This document shows, piece after piece, positions 30,753-40,086 of a DNA stretch of 64,000 nt. Position 1 is the first letter of the stretch. Each line of letters begins with the position of its first letter. Below the pieces are notes generated by a model that worked only from the letters and a program-made list of their open reading frames with translations, had not been told where the DNA came from and did not search any database. The DNA comes from Pseudomonadota bacterium (GTDB lineage Bacteria > Pseudomonadota > Gammaproteobacteria > Burkholderiales > Burkholderiaceae_F), in assembly GCA_029778535.1 (NCBI GenBank), contig JAKOQB010000143.1, forward strand, positions 124,001 through 188,000. The letters run 5' to 3'. The position numbers and the translations under genes were made by a program.

Positions 30753-32878
30753 CGCCGCCGCGCAGAGATCACGCCGGGCACGTCGCCCAGCTGCGACAGC
30801 GCGCGCCGCAGTGCGGCCACGTCCGGAACCTCGACCGTGAATCGCATCTGCGCTTCGCCGCGCTGGGTCTGCGTGTTGACGCCGATCACGTTGATCTTCT
30901 CGCGCGCGAACACCTCGGACACGTCGCGCAGCAGCCCGTGCCGGTCAAGCGCCAGCACGAAGACGTCGGCCGGATAGGCCGCGTCCGCCTGCCCGCCCCA
31001 GGTCACGTCGATCAGGCGCTCGGGCGCGCGCTTGGAGAGCGCGCGCGCGTTCACGCAGTTGGCGCGATGGATCGACACGCCCTTGCCGCGCGTGACAAAG
31101 CCGATGATCTCGTCCGGCGGCACCGGCCGGCAGCAACGCGCCAGCATCGTCAGCAGCGAATCGACGCCGACCACCAGCACGCGACCTCTTGCCGCAGGGG
31201 CCGTTGCCGCGCCGACGCCGGTCAGTGCCGCCGGCACTTCTTCGACCGCCGGCGGCGCCACCGCGAGCGCCTGCTCGATGCTGCGCAGGCTGAACTCCTC
31301 CTTGGTGGCCGCGACGCACAGTTCGTCCACCGACGCGAAGCCGAGCCGCCGCGCGAGATCATCGAGCTTCACCGCGGTCTTGCCCAGCCGCGCCAGCTCG
31401 CGATCGACGATCTCGCGCCCGGCCGCGATGCTCTGCTCGAGTTCGAGCGCATTGAACCACTGCCGCACCTTGGCGCGCGAACGCGGGCTCGCCAGATAGC
31501 CGAGCTCCGGATTCAGCCAGTCGCGGCTCGGCCCGCCCGACTTGGCGGCGACGATCTCGACCGTCTGCCCGGTCGCGAGTTTCGTCGTCAGCGGCACCAT
31601 CGCTCCGTCGACGCGCGCGCCTCTGCAGCGGTGCCCAAGCTCGGTGTGCACGTGATAGGCGAAGTCGATCGGCGTGGCGCCGGCGGGCAGTTCCATGACC
31701 TTCGCCTGCGGCGTCAGCACGTAGATGCGCTCCTCGTGCAGAGCGCCCGCCGCGACCGGCTCGGTCACGTCGGCGCGCCATGCGAGCAGCTGCCGCAGCC
31801 AAGCGATCCGTTCCTGTTCGGCGCGCGCCGCCTTGCCGCGCGCGCCACCCTCCTCCTTGTAGCGCCAGTGCGCGGCGACGCCGAGTTCGGCCGCCTCGTG
31901 CATCGCGCGCGTGCGGATCTGGATCTCGAGCGTGCGTCCCTCGCGATCGCGTACCACCGTGTGCAGCGACTGGTAGCCGTTGGGCTTCGGGCGCGCGATG
32001 TAGTCGTCGAATTCGGCACCGATCGGAGTCCAGTGCTCGTGCACCAGCGACAGCACTTGATAACACTGCGCGACGTCGGCGACGATCACGCGCAGCGCGC
32101 GCACGTCGTACAGCTGCTCGAACGCGAGCGACTTCGCGCGCATCTTGCTCCAGATGCTGTAGATGTGCTTGGGCCGGCCGCTGACCTCGGCCTCGATGGC
32201 GGCGTCACGCAGGATCTGCCGCAGCCGATCCTTCGACTGCGCGATGAACGCCTCGCGCTCGACGCGCCGGGCCTCGAGCCAGCGCGCGATCTGCTTGTAG
32301 GTCTCCGGTTCGATGAAACGGAACGCGAGGTCCTCCAGCTCCCACTTCAGCTGCCAGATGCCGAGCCGGTTCGCCAGCGGCGCGTACAGTTGCAGCGTCT
32401 CGCGCGCGAAGTCCTCGGCGCCCGGCTGTTTCGTCGCCGCGTACCAGCGCAGCGTCTGCAGCCTCGAGGCCAGACGCAGGATCACCACGCGCAGGTCGTT
32501 GACCATCGCCAGCAGCATCTTGCGCAGCGCCTCGGCTTCGGTCGCTGCGTCCGCGTTCGCGCGCCCGCGCGTGCGCTCCGAAAGCCGCATTAGCACGCGC
32601 AGGTCGGCGACCAGCTGCGCCACGCCGGCGCCGAAGCGCGCGCGCACGAATTCATCCGCGTTGCGCAGCACGTCGTTGACGCCGAACAGATACGCGGCAG
32701 CGAGCAGGTCGGCGTCTTCGCGCAGCGGTCGCACGATCGCCGCCATGCCGTCGGCGTGCGCGAGGAACGGCTCACCGGTACGTAACGTGTGGTCGACGTA
32801 CAAGGGCGCCACGACCGCGCGCGCCGCGTCGGGATCGACCGCGATCGCGGGTTCGCGCAGTTGGGGTTGGGCTGACAT
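30749..32878 (-). CDS. relA: (p)ppGpp synthetase RelA
   Basis: Ribosome-associated synthetase that makes (p)ppGpp during amino-acid starvation. The 709-residue protein has an inactive HD-like region (the metal-binding HDxxED is absent; FGVNDVLRNADE is found instead) and a synthetase domain with the acidic EFDD signature (EFDDYIARPKPNGYQSLHTV) typical of monofunctional RelA. It continues with TGS (VYVLTPQAKVMELPAGATPIDFAYHVHTELGHRC), a zinc-finger or CC region (CCRPVPPDEIIGFVTRGKGVSIHR) and an ACT domain. ATG 32878 (MSAQPQLRE) was preferred over a longer frame. Confidence 0.96.
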   Translation of the reverse strand: MSAQPQLREPAIAVDPDAARAVVAPLYVDHTLRTGEPFLAHADGMAAIVRPLREDADLLAAAYLFGVNDVLRNADEFVRARFGAGVAQLVADLRVLMRLSERTRGRANADAATEAEALRKMLLAMVNDLRVVILRLASRLQTLRWYAATKQPGAEDFARETLQLYAPLANRLGIWQLKWELEDLAFRFIEPETYKQIARWLEARRVEREAFIAQSKDRLRQILRDAAIEAEVSGRPKHIYSIWSKMRAKSLAFEQLYDVRALRVIVADVAQCYQVLSLVHEHWTPIGAEFDDYIARPKPNGYQSLHTVVRDREGRTLEIQIRTRAMHEAAELGVAAHWRYKEEGGARGKAARAEQERIAWLRQLLAWRADVTEPVAAGALHEERIYVLTPQAKVMELPAGATPIDFAYHVHTELGHRCRGARVDGAMVPLTTKLATGQTVEIVAAKSGGPSRDWLNPELGYLASPRSRAKVRQWFNALELEQSIAAGREIVDRELARLGKTAVKLDDLARRLGFASVDELCVAATKEEFSLRSIEQALAVAPPAVEEVPAALTGVGAATAPAARGRVLVVGVDSLLTMLARCCRPVPPDEIIGFVTRGKGVSIHRANCVNARALSKRAPERLIDVTWGGQADAAYPADVFVLALDRHGLLRDVSEVFAREKINVIGVNTQTQRGEAQMRFTVEVPDVAALRRALSQLGDVPGVISARRR

Positions 32879-32903
32879 CGGAGACGACCGAAGCGGTCGA
32901 TCA

Positions 32904-32909
32904 ATTATA
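32904..32909 (-). promoter_or_regulatory. relA: -10 box of relA
   Basis: A perfect TATAAT on the minus strand, 25 nt before the relA ATG in the 72-bp gap to the divergent mtfA. No good -35 box is present at the usual distance (AGCGGC), so only the -10 is called. Confidence 0.45.
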
Positions 32910-32950
32910 GGAACGCGGACCGCGGCGCCGCTTGCGGCACAATCGAAACC

Positions 32951-33778
32951 ATGATGAAGGCATTGCTGTCGCGGTTCGGCACTGCGCGCAGCGTGGCGAT
33001 TCCTGACGACCTGTGGAACGCCGCGCTGGCGGCGTTGCCATTCGTCACGCGGCTGAGCGTGGAGGAGCACGCCCGTCTGCGCGCGCTCGTCGAGCGGTTG
33101 CTGGCGGACAAGGAGATGGCGGCTGCCGGCGGGCTCGAACTGACCGCCGCGATGCTGGTTCATATCGCGGTGCAGGCCTGCCTGCCGATCCTGAACCTCG
33201 GCATCGACTGGTACCGCGGCTGGACCAGCATCGTCGTGTATCCGACCGAGTTCCTCGTGCCGCGCGCGATCACCGACGAGGCCGGCGTCGTGCACGAGTA
33301 CGTCGAGCCGATCGCCGGCGAGGCGTGGGACGGCGGTCCGCTGCTGATTTCGTGGGAGGACGCGCGCAGCGGCCGCGGCGAGGCGGGTCCGTACAACGTC
33401 GTGATCCACGAATTCGCGCACAAGATCGACATGCTCAACGGCGATGCCGACGGCGTGCCGCCGTTCGATCGCAAGCTGCATCCGGCGCTCGACTGCGCGC
33501 GCTGGACCGCGGTGCTGCACGACGCGGTCGATCGCCTGCGCGCGGAGCTCGAACTGATCGAGCGCGAGCTTCCTCCCGGCATCGATCCCGACGACGAGGC
33601 CGCCGACCCGTACTATGCGCACCTGCCGCTCGATCCGTACGCCGCGCACGACGAAAGCGAGTTCTTCGCGGTGTCGAGCGAGGCGTTCTTCGTCGATCCG
33701 GCACGGCTGCGCGACGCGTTCCCGCAGTGGTACGCGCTGCTGGCCGCATTCTTTCGGCAGGATCCGGCCACCCGATGA
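32951..33778 (+). CDS. mtfA: MtfA-like zinc-dependent peptidase
   Basis: M90-family metallopeptidase; E. coli MtfA binds the glucose-PTS repressor Mlc (DgsA). The 275-residue protein has the HExxH motif HEFAH (His153, Glu154, His157) followed by KIDMLNG, and a downstream ESEFFAVSSEAFF segment with the glutamate that completes the zinc site. It is soluble with no signal peptide. It diverges from relA and overlaps the next gene by 4 nt. A link to Mlc in this organism is not shown. Confidence 0.9.
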   Translation: MMKALLSRFGTARSVAIPDDLWNAALAALPFVTRLSVEEHARLRALVERLLADKEMAAAGGLELTAAMLVHIAVQACLPILNLGIDWYRGWTSIVVYPTEFLVPRAITDEAGVVHEYVEPIAGEAWDGGPLLISWEDARSGRGEAGPYNVVIHEFAHKIDMLNGDADGVPPFDRKLHPALDCARWTAVLHDAVDRLRAELELIERELPPGIDPDDEAADPYYAHLPLDPYAAHDESEFFAVSSEAFFVDPARLRDAFPQWYALLAAFFRQDPATR

Positions 33779-34266
33779 AGCGACTGCTGATCGTCTGGCA
33801 TTCGCGCACCGGTGGTTCGGAACGGATGGCGCGCGCCGCCGCTGACGCGGCGCGCGCCGCGGGCGAGGTCGAGGTGCGACTGCAGCGCGCGCAGGACACC
33901 ACCGGCGACGACGTGCTGGCGGCGGACGGGTATCTGTTCGTCGCGCCGGAAAACCTCGCGACGATGGCGGGGCTGATGAAGGAATTCTTCGACCGCATCT
34001 ATTACGCCGCGCTGGAGAAGATCAACGGCCGCCCGTACGCGATCCTGGTCTGCGCCGGCTCCGACGGCACGGGCGCGGTGCGGCAGATCCAGCGCATCGC
34101 GACCGGGTTGCGGCTGAAGGAAGTCGCGCCCGCGGTGATCGTGAACACCGCGGCGCAGACGCCGGAAGCGATCCTCGCGCCGAAGACGATTCCTGAACGC
34201 GAACTCGCGCGCTGCCGTGAAGTCGGCGCGGCGCTCGCCGCGGGGTTGGCGGCCGGCGTGTTCTGA
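33775..34266 (+). CDS. Flavodoxin-like NAD(P)H-dependent oxidoreductase
   Basis: A 163-residue flavodoxin-fold protein with an FMN phosphate loop HSRTGGSERMA (residues 9-19) and a second flavin-contacting segment VAPENLATMAGLMKEFFDR. It probably binds FMN and reduces a small substrate such as a quinone; the substrate is unknown. ATG 33775 overlaps the mtfA stop (ATGA), so the two genes are translationally coupled. Confidence 0.85.
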   Translation: MKRLLIVWHSRTGGSERMARAAADAARAAGEVEVRLQRAQDTTGDDVLAADGYLFVAPENLATMAGLMKEFFDRIYYAALEKINGRPYAILVCAGSDGTGAVRQIQRIATGLRLKEVAPAVIVNTAAQTPEAILAPKTIPERELARCREVGAALAAGLAAGVF

Positions 34267-34334
34267 GTGGGGCTGATGTTGCGCCGTCCGCGCAACTGTC
34301 TAAGCTCGCCGCACTTTCGCTTGCGAGGTGTTCC

Positions 34335-37300
34335 ATGCAAAGCGCCAATGCAGCGACGATACGTCTCGACTACCGGCTCGGCGACAACCTGACCACCACG
34401 CGCGGGCAGGTGTTCCTGACCGGCACGCAGGCGCTGGTCCGGCTGCTGCTGATGCAGCGCGCCCTCGATGCCGCGCGCGGGCTCGCCACCGCCGGCTTCG
34501 TGTCCGGCTATCGCGGCAGCCCGCTCGGAATGGTCGACCAGCAGCTGTGGAAAGCGTCGAAGCTGCTGCAGGACGCGCGCGTCGAGTTCCTGCCCGCGAT
34601 CAACGAGGACCTCGCCGCCACCGCGTGTCTGGGCACGCAGCGCGTCGCGCTCGATCCGAAGCGCAAGGTCGACGGCGTGTTCTCGATGTGGTACGGCAAG
34701 GGCCCCGGCGTTGATCGCTCGGGCGATGCGCTGAAGCACGGCAACGCTTACGGGTCGAGCCCGCTGGGCGGCGTGCTGGTGGTGGCCGGCGACGACCACG
34801 GCTGCGTGTCGTCATCGATGCCGCACCAGTCCGATCTCGCGCTGCAGGCGTGGTCGCTGCCGATCCTGCATCCGGCCAACGTCGCCGAGTACCTGGAGTT
34901 CGGCCTCTACGGCTGGGCGCTGTCGCGCTTTTCCGGCAATTGGGTCGGCTTCAAGGCGATCTCCGAAGTCGTCGAGTCGGCGATGACGGTCGATCTGGAC
35001 CGCGTGCCGATCGACTTCGACGAGCCGGTCGACTACACGCCGAAGGTCGGCCTGCACGTGCGCGCGGTCGACCTGCCTTCGCTCGCGCTGGAGGAACGGC
35101 TGCAGCACAAGCTCGACGCGGTGCGCGCATTCGCGCGCGTCAACTCCGTCGACCGCCACATCGTGTCGAGCCCGGGCGCGACGCTCGGCATCGTCACGGT
35201 CGGCAAGGCGCACTACGACTTCATGGAGGTGCTGCGAAGGCTCGAACTCGATCCCGATGCGCTGGCGGTGGCCGGCGTGCGCGTCTACAAGGTCGGGCTC
35301 GTGTATCCGCTCGAGCCGACGCGGATCCTCGACTTCGTGCAGGGACTGGAAGAGATCCTCGTGATCGAGGAGAAGGCGCCGATCGTCGAAAACCAGATCA
35401 AGGAGCTGTTGTACCCGTTGCCGGGCGCGCAGCGCCCCCGCGTATCGGGCAAGCGCGATGCGCGCACGCCGCTCGACCAGCCGCCGCTGCTGCCCGCGAC
35501 CGGCGAGCTGCGCCCGTCGCGCGTCATGCCGGTGGTGGCCGAGTGGCTGGCGCGGCTCAACCCCGCGCTCGACCGCCGGCATCTGGTGGTCGACTTCACG
35601 ATGCCGAAGCTGCTGTCGAACGAAGGCGACAGCGTCAGGCGACTACCCTACTTCTGCTCCGGCTGTCCGCACAACACGTCGACCAAGCTGCCCGAGGGCT
35701 CGCGCGCGCTGGCCGGCATCGGCTGCCACTTCATGGCGAGCTGGATGAACCGCGGGACGTCGGGACTGATCCAGATGGGCGCCGAAGGCGTCGACTGGGC
35801 CGCGCACTCGAGGTTCACCGACGAGAAGCACATATTCCAGAACCTCGGCGATGGCACCTACTACCACTCCGGGTATCTCGCGATCCGGCAGGCGATCGCA
35901 GCGGGTGCCACGATGACCTACAAGATCCTTTACAACGACGCAGTCGCGATGACCGGCGGGCAGCCGGTCGACGGCAGGATCGGCGTACCCGAGATCGCGC
36001 GCCAGGTCGAGGCCGAGGGCGCGCGGCGCGTGGCGGTCGTCGCCGACGACGTCGGGAAGTATCGCGGCCGCGAACGCGAGTTTCCGCGCGGCACGACGTT
36101 TCACGACCGCAGCGAGCTGGATCGCGTACAGCGCGAACTGAGAGACACGCCCGGCGTCACCGTGTTGATCTTTGATCAGACCTGCGCCGCCGAGAAGCGC
36201 CGCCGCCGCAAGAAGAAAGAATATCCCGATCCGCCGCGCCGCATCTTCATCAACGAACAGGTGTGCGAAGGCTGCGGCGACTGCGGCGAACAGTCCAACT
36301 GCCTGTCGGTGATCCCGGTGGAGACCGACTGGGGGCGCAAGCGCAGGATCGAGCAGACCTCGTGCAACAAGGACTATTCGTGCGTCAACGGCTTCTGCCC
36401 GAGCTTCGTGTCGGTGCACGGCGCGGTGGTGCGAAGGCACGCAGGCACCGAGTACACCGCCGACGATGTGGCGCGCGAACTCGAGCGCATCGGCCCGCCG
36501 CCCGCGTGGCAGTGGACCGGCCCGTTCGATCTGCTGGTCGCGGGCGTCGGCGGCACGGGAGTCGTGACGGTCGGCGCGCTGGTGACGATGGCCGCGCACC
36601 TCGAAGGCAAGCAGGCGAGCGTGCTCGACTTCATGGGCTTCGCGCAGAAAGGCGGCGCGGTGCTGTCCTTCGTACGGATCGCGCCGACCGCGGATCTGCT
36701 GAACCAGGTGCGCATCGACACGCAGCAGGCCGACCTCGTGCTGGCATGCGATCTCGTGGTCGGCGCGAGCGTGGAGGCGCTCGGCACGGTCAAGCACGGT
36801 CGCACGATCGTTCACGTCAACACGCACGAGATCGCCACCGCCGCCTTCATCCGCGATCCCGATGCGAGCCTGCACGCCGACGCGCTGCTGGCGAAGCTGC
36901 GCTTTGCCGCCGGCGACGATCGCGTCGAAACGGTCGACGCGCAGGCGATCGCGGAAAGGCTGCTCGGCGACACGATGCCGGCCAACGTCGTGCTGCTCGG
37001 CTATGCGTTCCAGCGCGGGCTGGTGCCGGTGTCGGAGCCGGCGCTGCTGCGCGCGATCGAGCTGAACGGCGTGGCGCTCGAGTTGAACCGCACCGCGTTC
37101 GCGCTCGGGCGCATCGCGGCGGCCGCGCCGCAGGCGCTGCGGCGTCTTGCCGGCCAGGAGGAAGAAGTGCCCTTGCGCGCGCCGCGCCGTCCCCCCGATT
37201 GGGAGAACCTCGACGGCGACGCCGGGCTGATCGCGCGCCGCGCGAACTTCCTGACCGACTATCAGGACGCCGGTTACGCGCAGCGCTATCGCGCGCTGGT

Positions 37301-37898
37301 CGAGCGCGTGCGCATGGTGGAGAGCGAGCGCATCGGCGCGCCGCTCGCGCTGACCGCCGCGGTCGCGCGCTATGCGGCCAAGCTGATGGCGATCAAGGAC
37401 GAATACGAGGTCGCGCGGCTGTACACCGACGGCCGCTGGCGGCGCGAGCTGTCCGCGCAGTTCGAGCGCTGGGATCGCCTGAGCTTCCACATGGCGCCGC
37501 CGCTGCTGGCGCGCCGTGGGCTGGATGGGCGGCCGCGCAAGATCGAGTTCGGACCGTGGCTGCTCGGCGCGCTGCGCGTGCTGGCGAAGCTCAGGCGCGT
37601 GCGCGGCTCGGCGCTGGACTTCTTCGGCCGCAGCGAAGAGCGCCGGATCGAGCGCCAGGTGCGCGACGAATACGAGGCGATGATCGACGAGGTGCTTTCA
37701 GCGCTCACCCCGGAGAACCACGCGCTGGCGGTTCAGATCGCATCGGTGCCGGAGCAGATCCGCGGCTACGGCCACGTGAAGCTCGCGAACATCACGCTGG
37801 CACGCGCGCGCTGGAAGGACCTGCTCGACCGCCTGCATGGCCGCGCGCCGGCCGCGCAGCCGGTGGTCGTGAACCTGAAACGCGAACGCGTCGGCTGA
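34335..37898 (+). CDS. Fused indolepyruvate ferredoxin oxidoreductase
   Basis: A 1187-residue TPP and Fe-S enzyme that oxidatively decarboxylates arylpyruvates (indolepyruvate, phenylpyruvate) to aryl-CoA. In order it has a pyrimidine-binding alpha domain (about 20-260) and a TPP-binding part with CSGCPHNTSTKLPEG near 440 and NDAVAMTGGQP. A ferredoxin-like segment follows with CEGCGDCGEQSNC near 642 and CNKDYSCVNGFC near 676, then a gamma domain (LLVAGVGGTGVVT near 731) and a C-terminal DUF6537-like region (about 930-1170). In archaea these parts are two subunits, IorA and IorB; the fusion is usual in proteobacteria. It stands alone, 68 bp from its upstream neighbour, with no pathway genes nearby. 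Confidence 0.95.
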   Translation: MQSANAATIRLDYRLGDNLTTTRGQVFLTGTQALVRLLLMQRALDAARGLATAGFVSGYRGSPLGMVDQQLWKASKLLQDARVEFLPAINEDLAATACLGTQRVALDPKRKVDGVFSMWYGKGPGVDRSGDALKHGNAYGSSPLGGVLVVAGDDHGCVSSSMPHQSDLALQAWSLPILHPANVAEYLEFGLYGWALSRFSGNWVGFKAISEVVESAMTVDLDRVPIDFDEPVDYTPKVGLHVRAVDLPSLALEERLQHKLDAVRAFARVNSVDRHIVSSPGATLGIVTVGKAHYDFMEVLRRLELDPDALAVAGVRVYKVGLVYPLEPTRILDFVQGLEEILVIEEKAPIVENQIKELLYPLPGAQRPRVSGKRDARTPLDQPPLLPATGELRPSRVMPVVAEWLARLNPALDRRHLVVDFTMPKLLSNEGDSVRRLPYFCSGCPHNTSTKLPEGSRALAGIGCHFMASWMNRGTSGLIQMGAEGVDWAAHSRFTDEKHIFQNLGDGTYYHSGYLAIRQAIAAGATMTYKILYNDAVAMTGGQPVDGRIGVPEIARQVEAEGARRVAVVADDVGKYRGREREFPRGTTFHDRSELDRVQRELRDTPGVTVLIFDQTCAAEKRRRRKKKEYPDPPRRIFINEQVCEGCGDCGEQSNCLSVIPVETDWGRKRRIEQTSCNKDYSCVNGFCPSFVSVHGAVVRRHAGTEYTADDVARELERIGPPPAWQWTGPFDLLVAGVGGTGVVTVGALVTMAAHLEGKQASVLDFMGFAQKGGAVLSFVRIAPTADLLNQVRIDTQQADLVLACDLVVGASVEALGTVKHGRTIVHVNTHEIATAAFIRDPDASLHADALLAKLRFAAGDDRVETVDAQAIAERLLGDTMPANVVLLGYAFQRGLVPVSEPALLRAIELNGVALELNRTAFALGRIAAAAPQALRRLAGQEEEVPLRAPRRPPDWENLDGDAGLIARRANFLTDYQDAGYAQRYRALVERVRMVESERIGAPLALTAAVARYAAKLMAIKDEYEVARLYTDGRWRRELSAQFERWDRLSFHMAPPLLARRGLDGRPRKIEFGPWLLGALRVLAKLRRVRGSALDFFGRSEERRIERQVRDEYEAMIDEVLSALTPENHALAVQIASVPEQIRGYGHVKLANITLARARWKDLLDRLHGRAPAAQPVVVNLKRERVG

Positions 37899-37911
37899 TC
37901 CGCGCCGCGCC

Positions 37912-37931
37912 GTCCCGGCGCGGGCCGGGAC
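37912..37931. terminator. Hairpin between convergent genes
   Basis: GTCCCGG/CCGGGAC (7-bp stem, 6-nt loop) lies 14 nt after the oxidoreductase stop and 49 nt before the RidA stop on the other strand. There is no T-run on either side, so termination ability is doubtful. Confidence 0.3.
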
Positions 37932-37979
37932 TCACTTGCGCCGCCGGCACTTGGGCGCCGGAGCGACCGCGAGGGACCG

Positions 37980-38330
37980 CTACGGCAGCGCCGCGACCAC
38001 CACGATCTCGACCAGCCAGCCGGGCCGCGCGAGCTGCGCTTCCACGGTCGCGCGCGCCGGCGTGTTGCCGGGGCTCACCCACGCGTCCCACACCGAATTC
38101 ATCGCGGCAAAATCGGCCATGTCGGAGAGATAGATGCTGGCCGACAGCAGGCGTGACTTGTCGGTGCCCGCATCCGCCAGCAGCTTGTCGATTGCCGCCA
38201 GCACCTGTTTCGTCTGCCCGGCCGCATCCTGCTTGGCGTCGTCGGCGACCTGCCCGGCGAGGAACACCATGCCGTTGCAGATCACGGCCTCGCTCATGCG
38301 CGGGCCGACGTGAAGTCGCTTGATCGTCAT
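37980..38330 (-). CDS. RidA/YjgF-family protein
   Basis: A 116-residue member of the Rid family, whose RidA subgroup hydrolyses reactive enamine and imine intermediates. The key arginine (in NTPARATVE) and the glutamate 15 residues later (WLVEIV) are at the positions of E. coli RidA Arg105 and Glu120. The remaining sequence (SIYLSDMADFAAMN) is typical. The gene follows the hydrolase by 4 nt and may act on products of that enzyme. The subgroup is uncertain. Confidence 0.88.
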   Translation of the reverse strand: MTIKRLHVGPRMSEAVICNGMVFLAGQVADDAKQDAAGQTKQVLAAIDKLLADAGTDKSRLLSASIYLSDMADFAAMNSVWDAWVSPGNTPARATVEAQLARPGWLVEIVVVAALP

Positions 38331-38334
38331 CGCT

Positions 38335-39207
38335 CTACCCGTTCAGCAAGAAATCGCGCACGACGCCGATCTGGTCGTCGTGCATGAACATCGGCGCGTG
38401 GCCGACGCCGGCGAACTCGACCAGCCGCGCTTTAGGTCCCCGCTGCGTCATCTGTGCCGCGGTTTCCGGCGACAGCAGGTCGGACTGCGCGCCGCGCGTC
38501 AGCAGCGTCGGACAGCGGATGTTGTCCCACAACGCCCAGGTCGCCGCCTCGCCCTGCGCGGCGAGTTCGGGCGTGACGAGCTTGAACGGCTCCGCGATGC
38601 GCGGGTCGTAGTGCAGCACCCAGTCGTCGCCGTCGCGGCGGATCACGGTCTCGGTGATCTCGCGCCATTCCTCGCGCGTCTTCAGGCCGAACGGCGCGGC
38701 GACGAATGCGATGTAGTCGGTCGCCGCCTCGACGCTGTCGAAGCGGGCCGGCTTGCCGAGGTATTCGCCGATGCGCACGAGCGCCGGCGCGTTCAGCGTC
38801 GGCCCGACGTCGTTGATCACGAATTTCGTCACCGGCGAGTCCGGCTGGCCGGCGACGGTGATGCCGATCAGCCCGCCCATCGACGTGCCGACCCAGTGCA
38901 CCGTCTCGACGGCGAGCCGCGCGATCAGCGTGACCATGTCGGATGCGTACTGGCCGACGTGATAGTGGCGCGGATCGCGCAGCCGGTCGCTGGCGCCACG
39001 CCCGACCACGTCCGGACACACCACGCGATAACGATCGAGCAGCGCGCGCGCCAGGCGGTCGAAATCGCGTCCGACCCGCGTCAGCCCGTGGACGCAGACG
39101 AGTACGTTCGGGTTGGCGGGATCGCCCCATTCGGTGTACGCCATGCGGTGAAACCCGGCCGGCGACAGGCAGCGGACCGATGAAAAGCGCGGTGATTCGG
39201 GCGTCAT
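38335..39207 (-). CDS. Alpha/beta hydrolase
   Basis: A 290-residue soluble hydrolase with VHGLTRVG (oxyanion-hole region), the nucleophile elbow GTSMGG, a C-terminal acidic position and the catalytic His in GVGHAPMF. ATG 39207 has a very strong AGGAGGAG ribosome binding site just upstream, which decides the start over an in-frame TTG. It pairs with the RidA gene in one operon and diverges from bdhA. The substrate is unknown. Confidence 0.88.
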   Translation of the reverse strand: MTPESPRFSSVRCLSPAGFHRMAYTEWGDPANPNVLVCVHGLTRVGRDFDRLARALLDRYRVVCPDVVGRGASDRLRDPRHYHVGQYASDMVTLIARLAVETVHWVGTSMGGLIGITVAGQPDSPVTKFVINDVGPTLNAPALVRIGEYLGKPARFDSVEAATDYIAFVAAPFGLKTREEWREITETVIRRDGDDWVLHYDPRIAEPFKLVTPELAAQGEAATWALWDNIRCPTLLTRGAQSDLLSPETAAQMTQRGPKARLVEFAGVGHAPMFMHDDQIGVVRDFLLNG

Positions 39208-39276
39208 TGCTCCTCCTGCCAAGCATTGTAGATTCGTCGCGCTGGCATACTGTTCCTCTTACGTGAGGAGGTCGTG

Positions 39277-40056
39277 ATGTTGAAAGGCAGGACCGCGCTG
39301 GTGACCGGTTCGACCAGCGGCATCGGGCTGGAGATCGCGCGCGCATTGGCGGCCGACGGCGCCAATGTCGCGCTCAACGGGTTCGGCGATGCGGCCGTGA
39401 TCGCCGGCATCGAGAAGGAGCTGCAGGCGCGCGGCGCCAGGACGCTGTATCACGGCGCCGACATGAGCAAGCCGGCGGAGATCGCCGATCTGATCGCGCA
39501 GGCGGAATCCGAGTTCGGCCGCATCGACGTGCTGGTCAACAACGCCGGCATCCAGCACGTGGCGAACATCGAGGAATTCCCGCCCGAACGCTGGGACGCG
39601 ATCATCGCGATCAATCTGTCGTCGGCCTTCCACACGATCCGGCTCGCGTTGCCGAAGATGAAGCAGGCCAACTGGGGACGCATCATCAACGTCGCGTCGG
39701 TGCATGGGCTGGTCGCCTCGGCGCAGAAGAGCGCGTACGTCGCCGCCAAGCACGGCATCGTCGGCCTGACGAAGGCGGTCGCGCTGGAGACCGCAACCAC
39801 CGGCGTCACCTGCAATGCGATTTGCCCCGGCTGGGTGCTGACGCCGCTGGTGCAGAAGCAGATCGACGACCGTGCCGCGCGCGAGAAGATCGACAAGGGG
39901 CGAGCCAGGACCGAGCTGCTGGCGGAAAAGCAGCCGTCGCGGGAGTTCGTCACCCCCGAGCAGCTCGGCGCGCTGGCGGTGTTCCTCTGTTCGGACGCCG
40001 CCAGCCAGATCCGCGGCGCGGCGTGGAATGTCGACGGCGGCTGGTACGCGCAGTAG
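39277..40056 (+). CDS. bdhA: D-3-hydroxybutyrate dehydrogenase
   Basis: NAD-dependent short-chain dehydrogenase that interconverts 3-hydroxybutyrate and acetoacetate, used in polyhydroxybutyrate turnover. The 259-residue protein has TGSTSGIG (cofactor loop), NNAGIQH, the catalytic YVAAKHG (Tyr-x3-Lys) and the family-specific segments EKQPS, FVTPEQLG and VDGGW. ATG 39277 was chosen since GAGGAGG sits 5 nt upstream; a GTG just before it is too close. It diverges from the hydrolase gene across 69 bp and is followed by a universal stress gene 30 nt on. Confidence 0.93.
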   Translation: MLKGRTALVTGSTSGIGLEIARALAADGANVALNGFGDAAVIAGIEKELQARGARTLYHGADMSKPAEIADLIAQAESEFGRIDVLVNNAGIQHVANIEEFPPERWDAIIAINLSSAFHTIRLALPKMKQANWGRIINVASVHGLVASAQKSAYVAAKHGIVGLTKAVALETATTGVTCNAICPGWVLTPLVQKQIDDRAAREKIDKGRARTELLAEKQPSREFVTPEQLGALAVFLCSDAASQIRGAAWNVDGGWYAQ

Positions 40057-40086
40057 CATCCGCGCCGACGATCAACGGGAGGCCCC

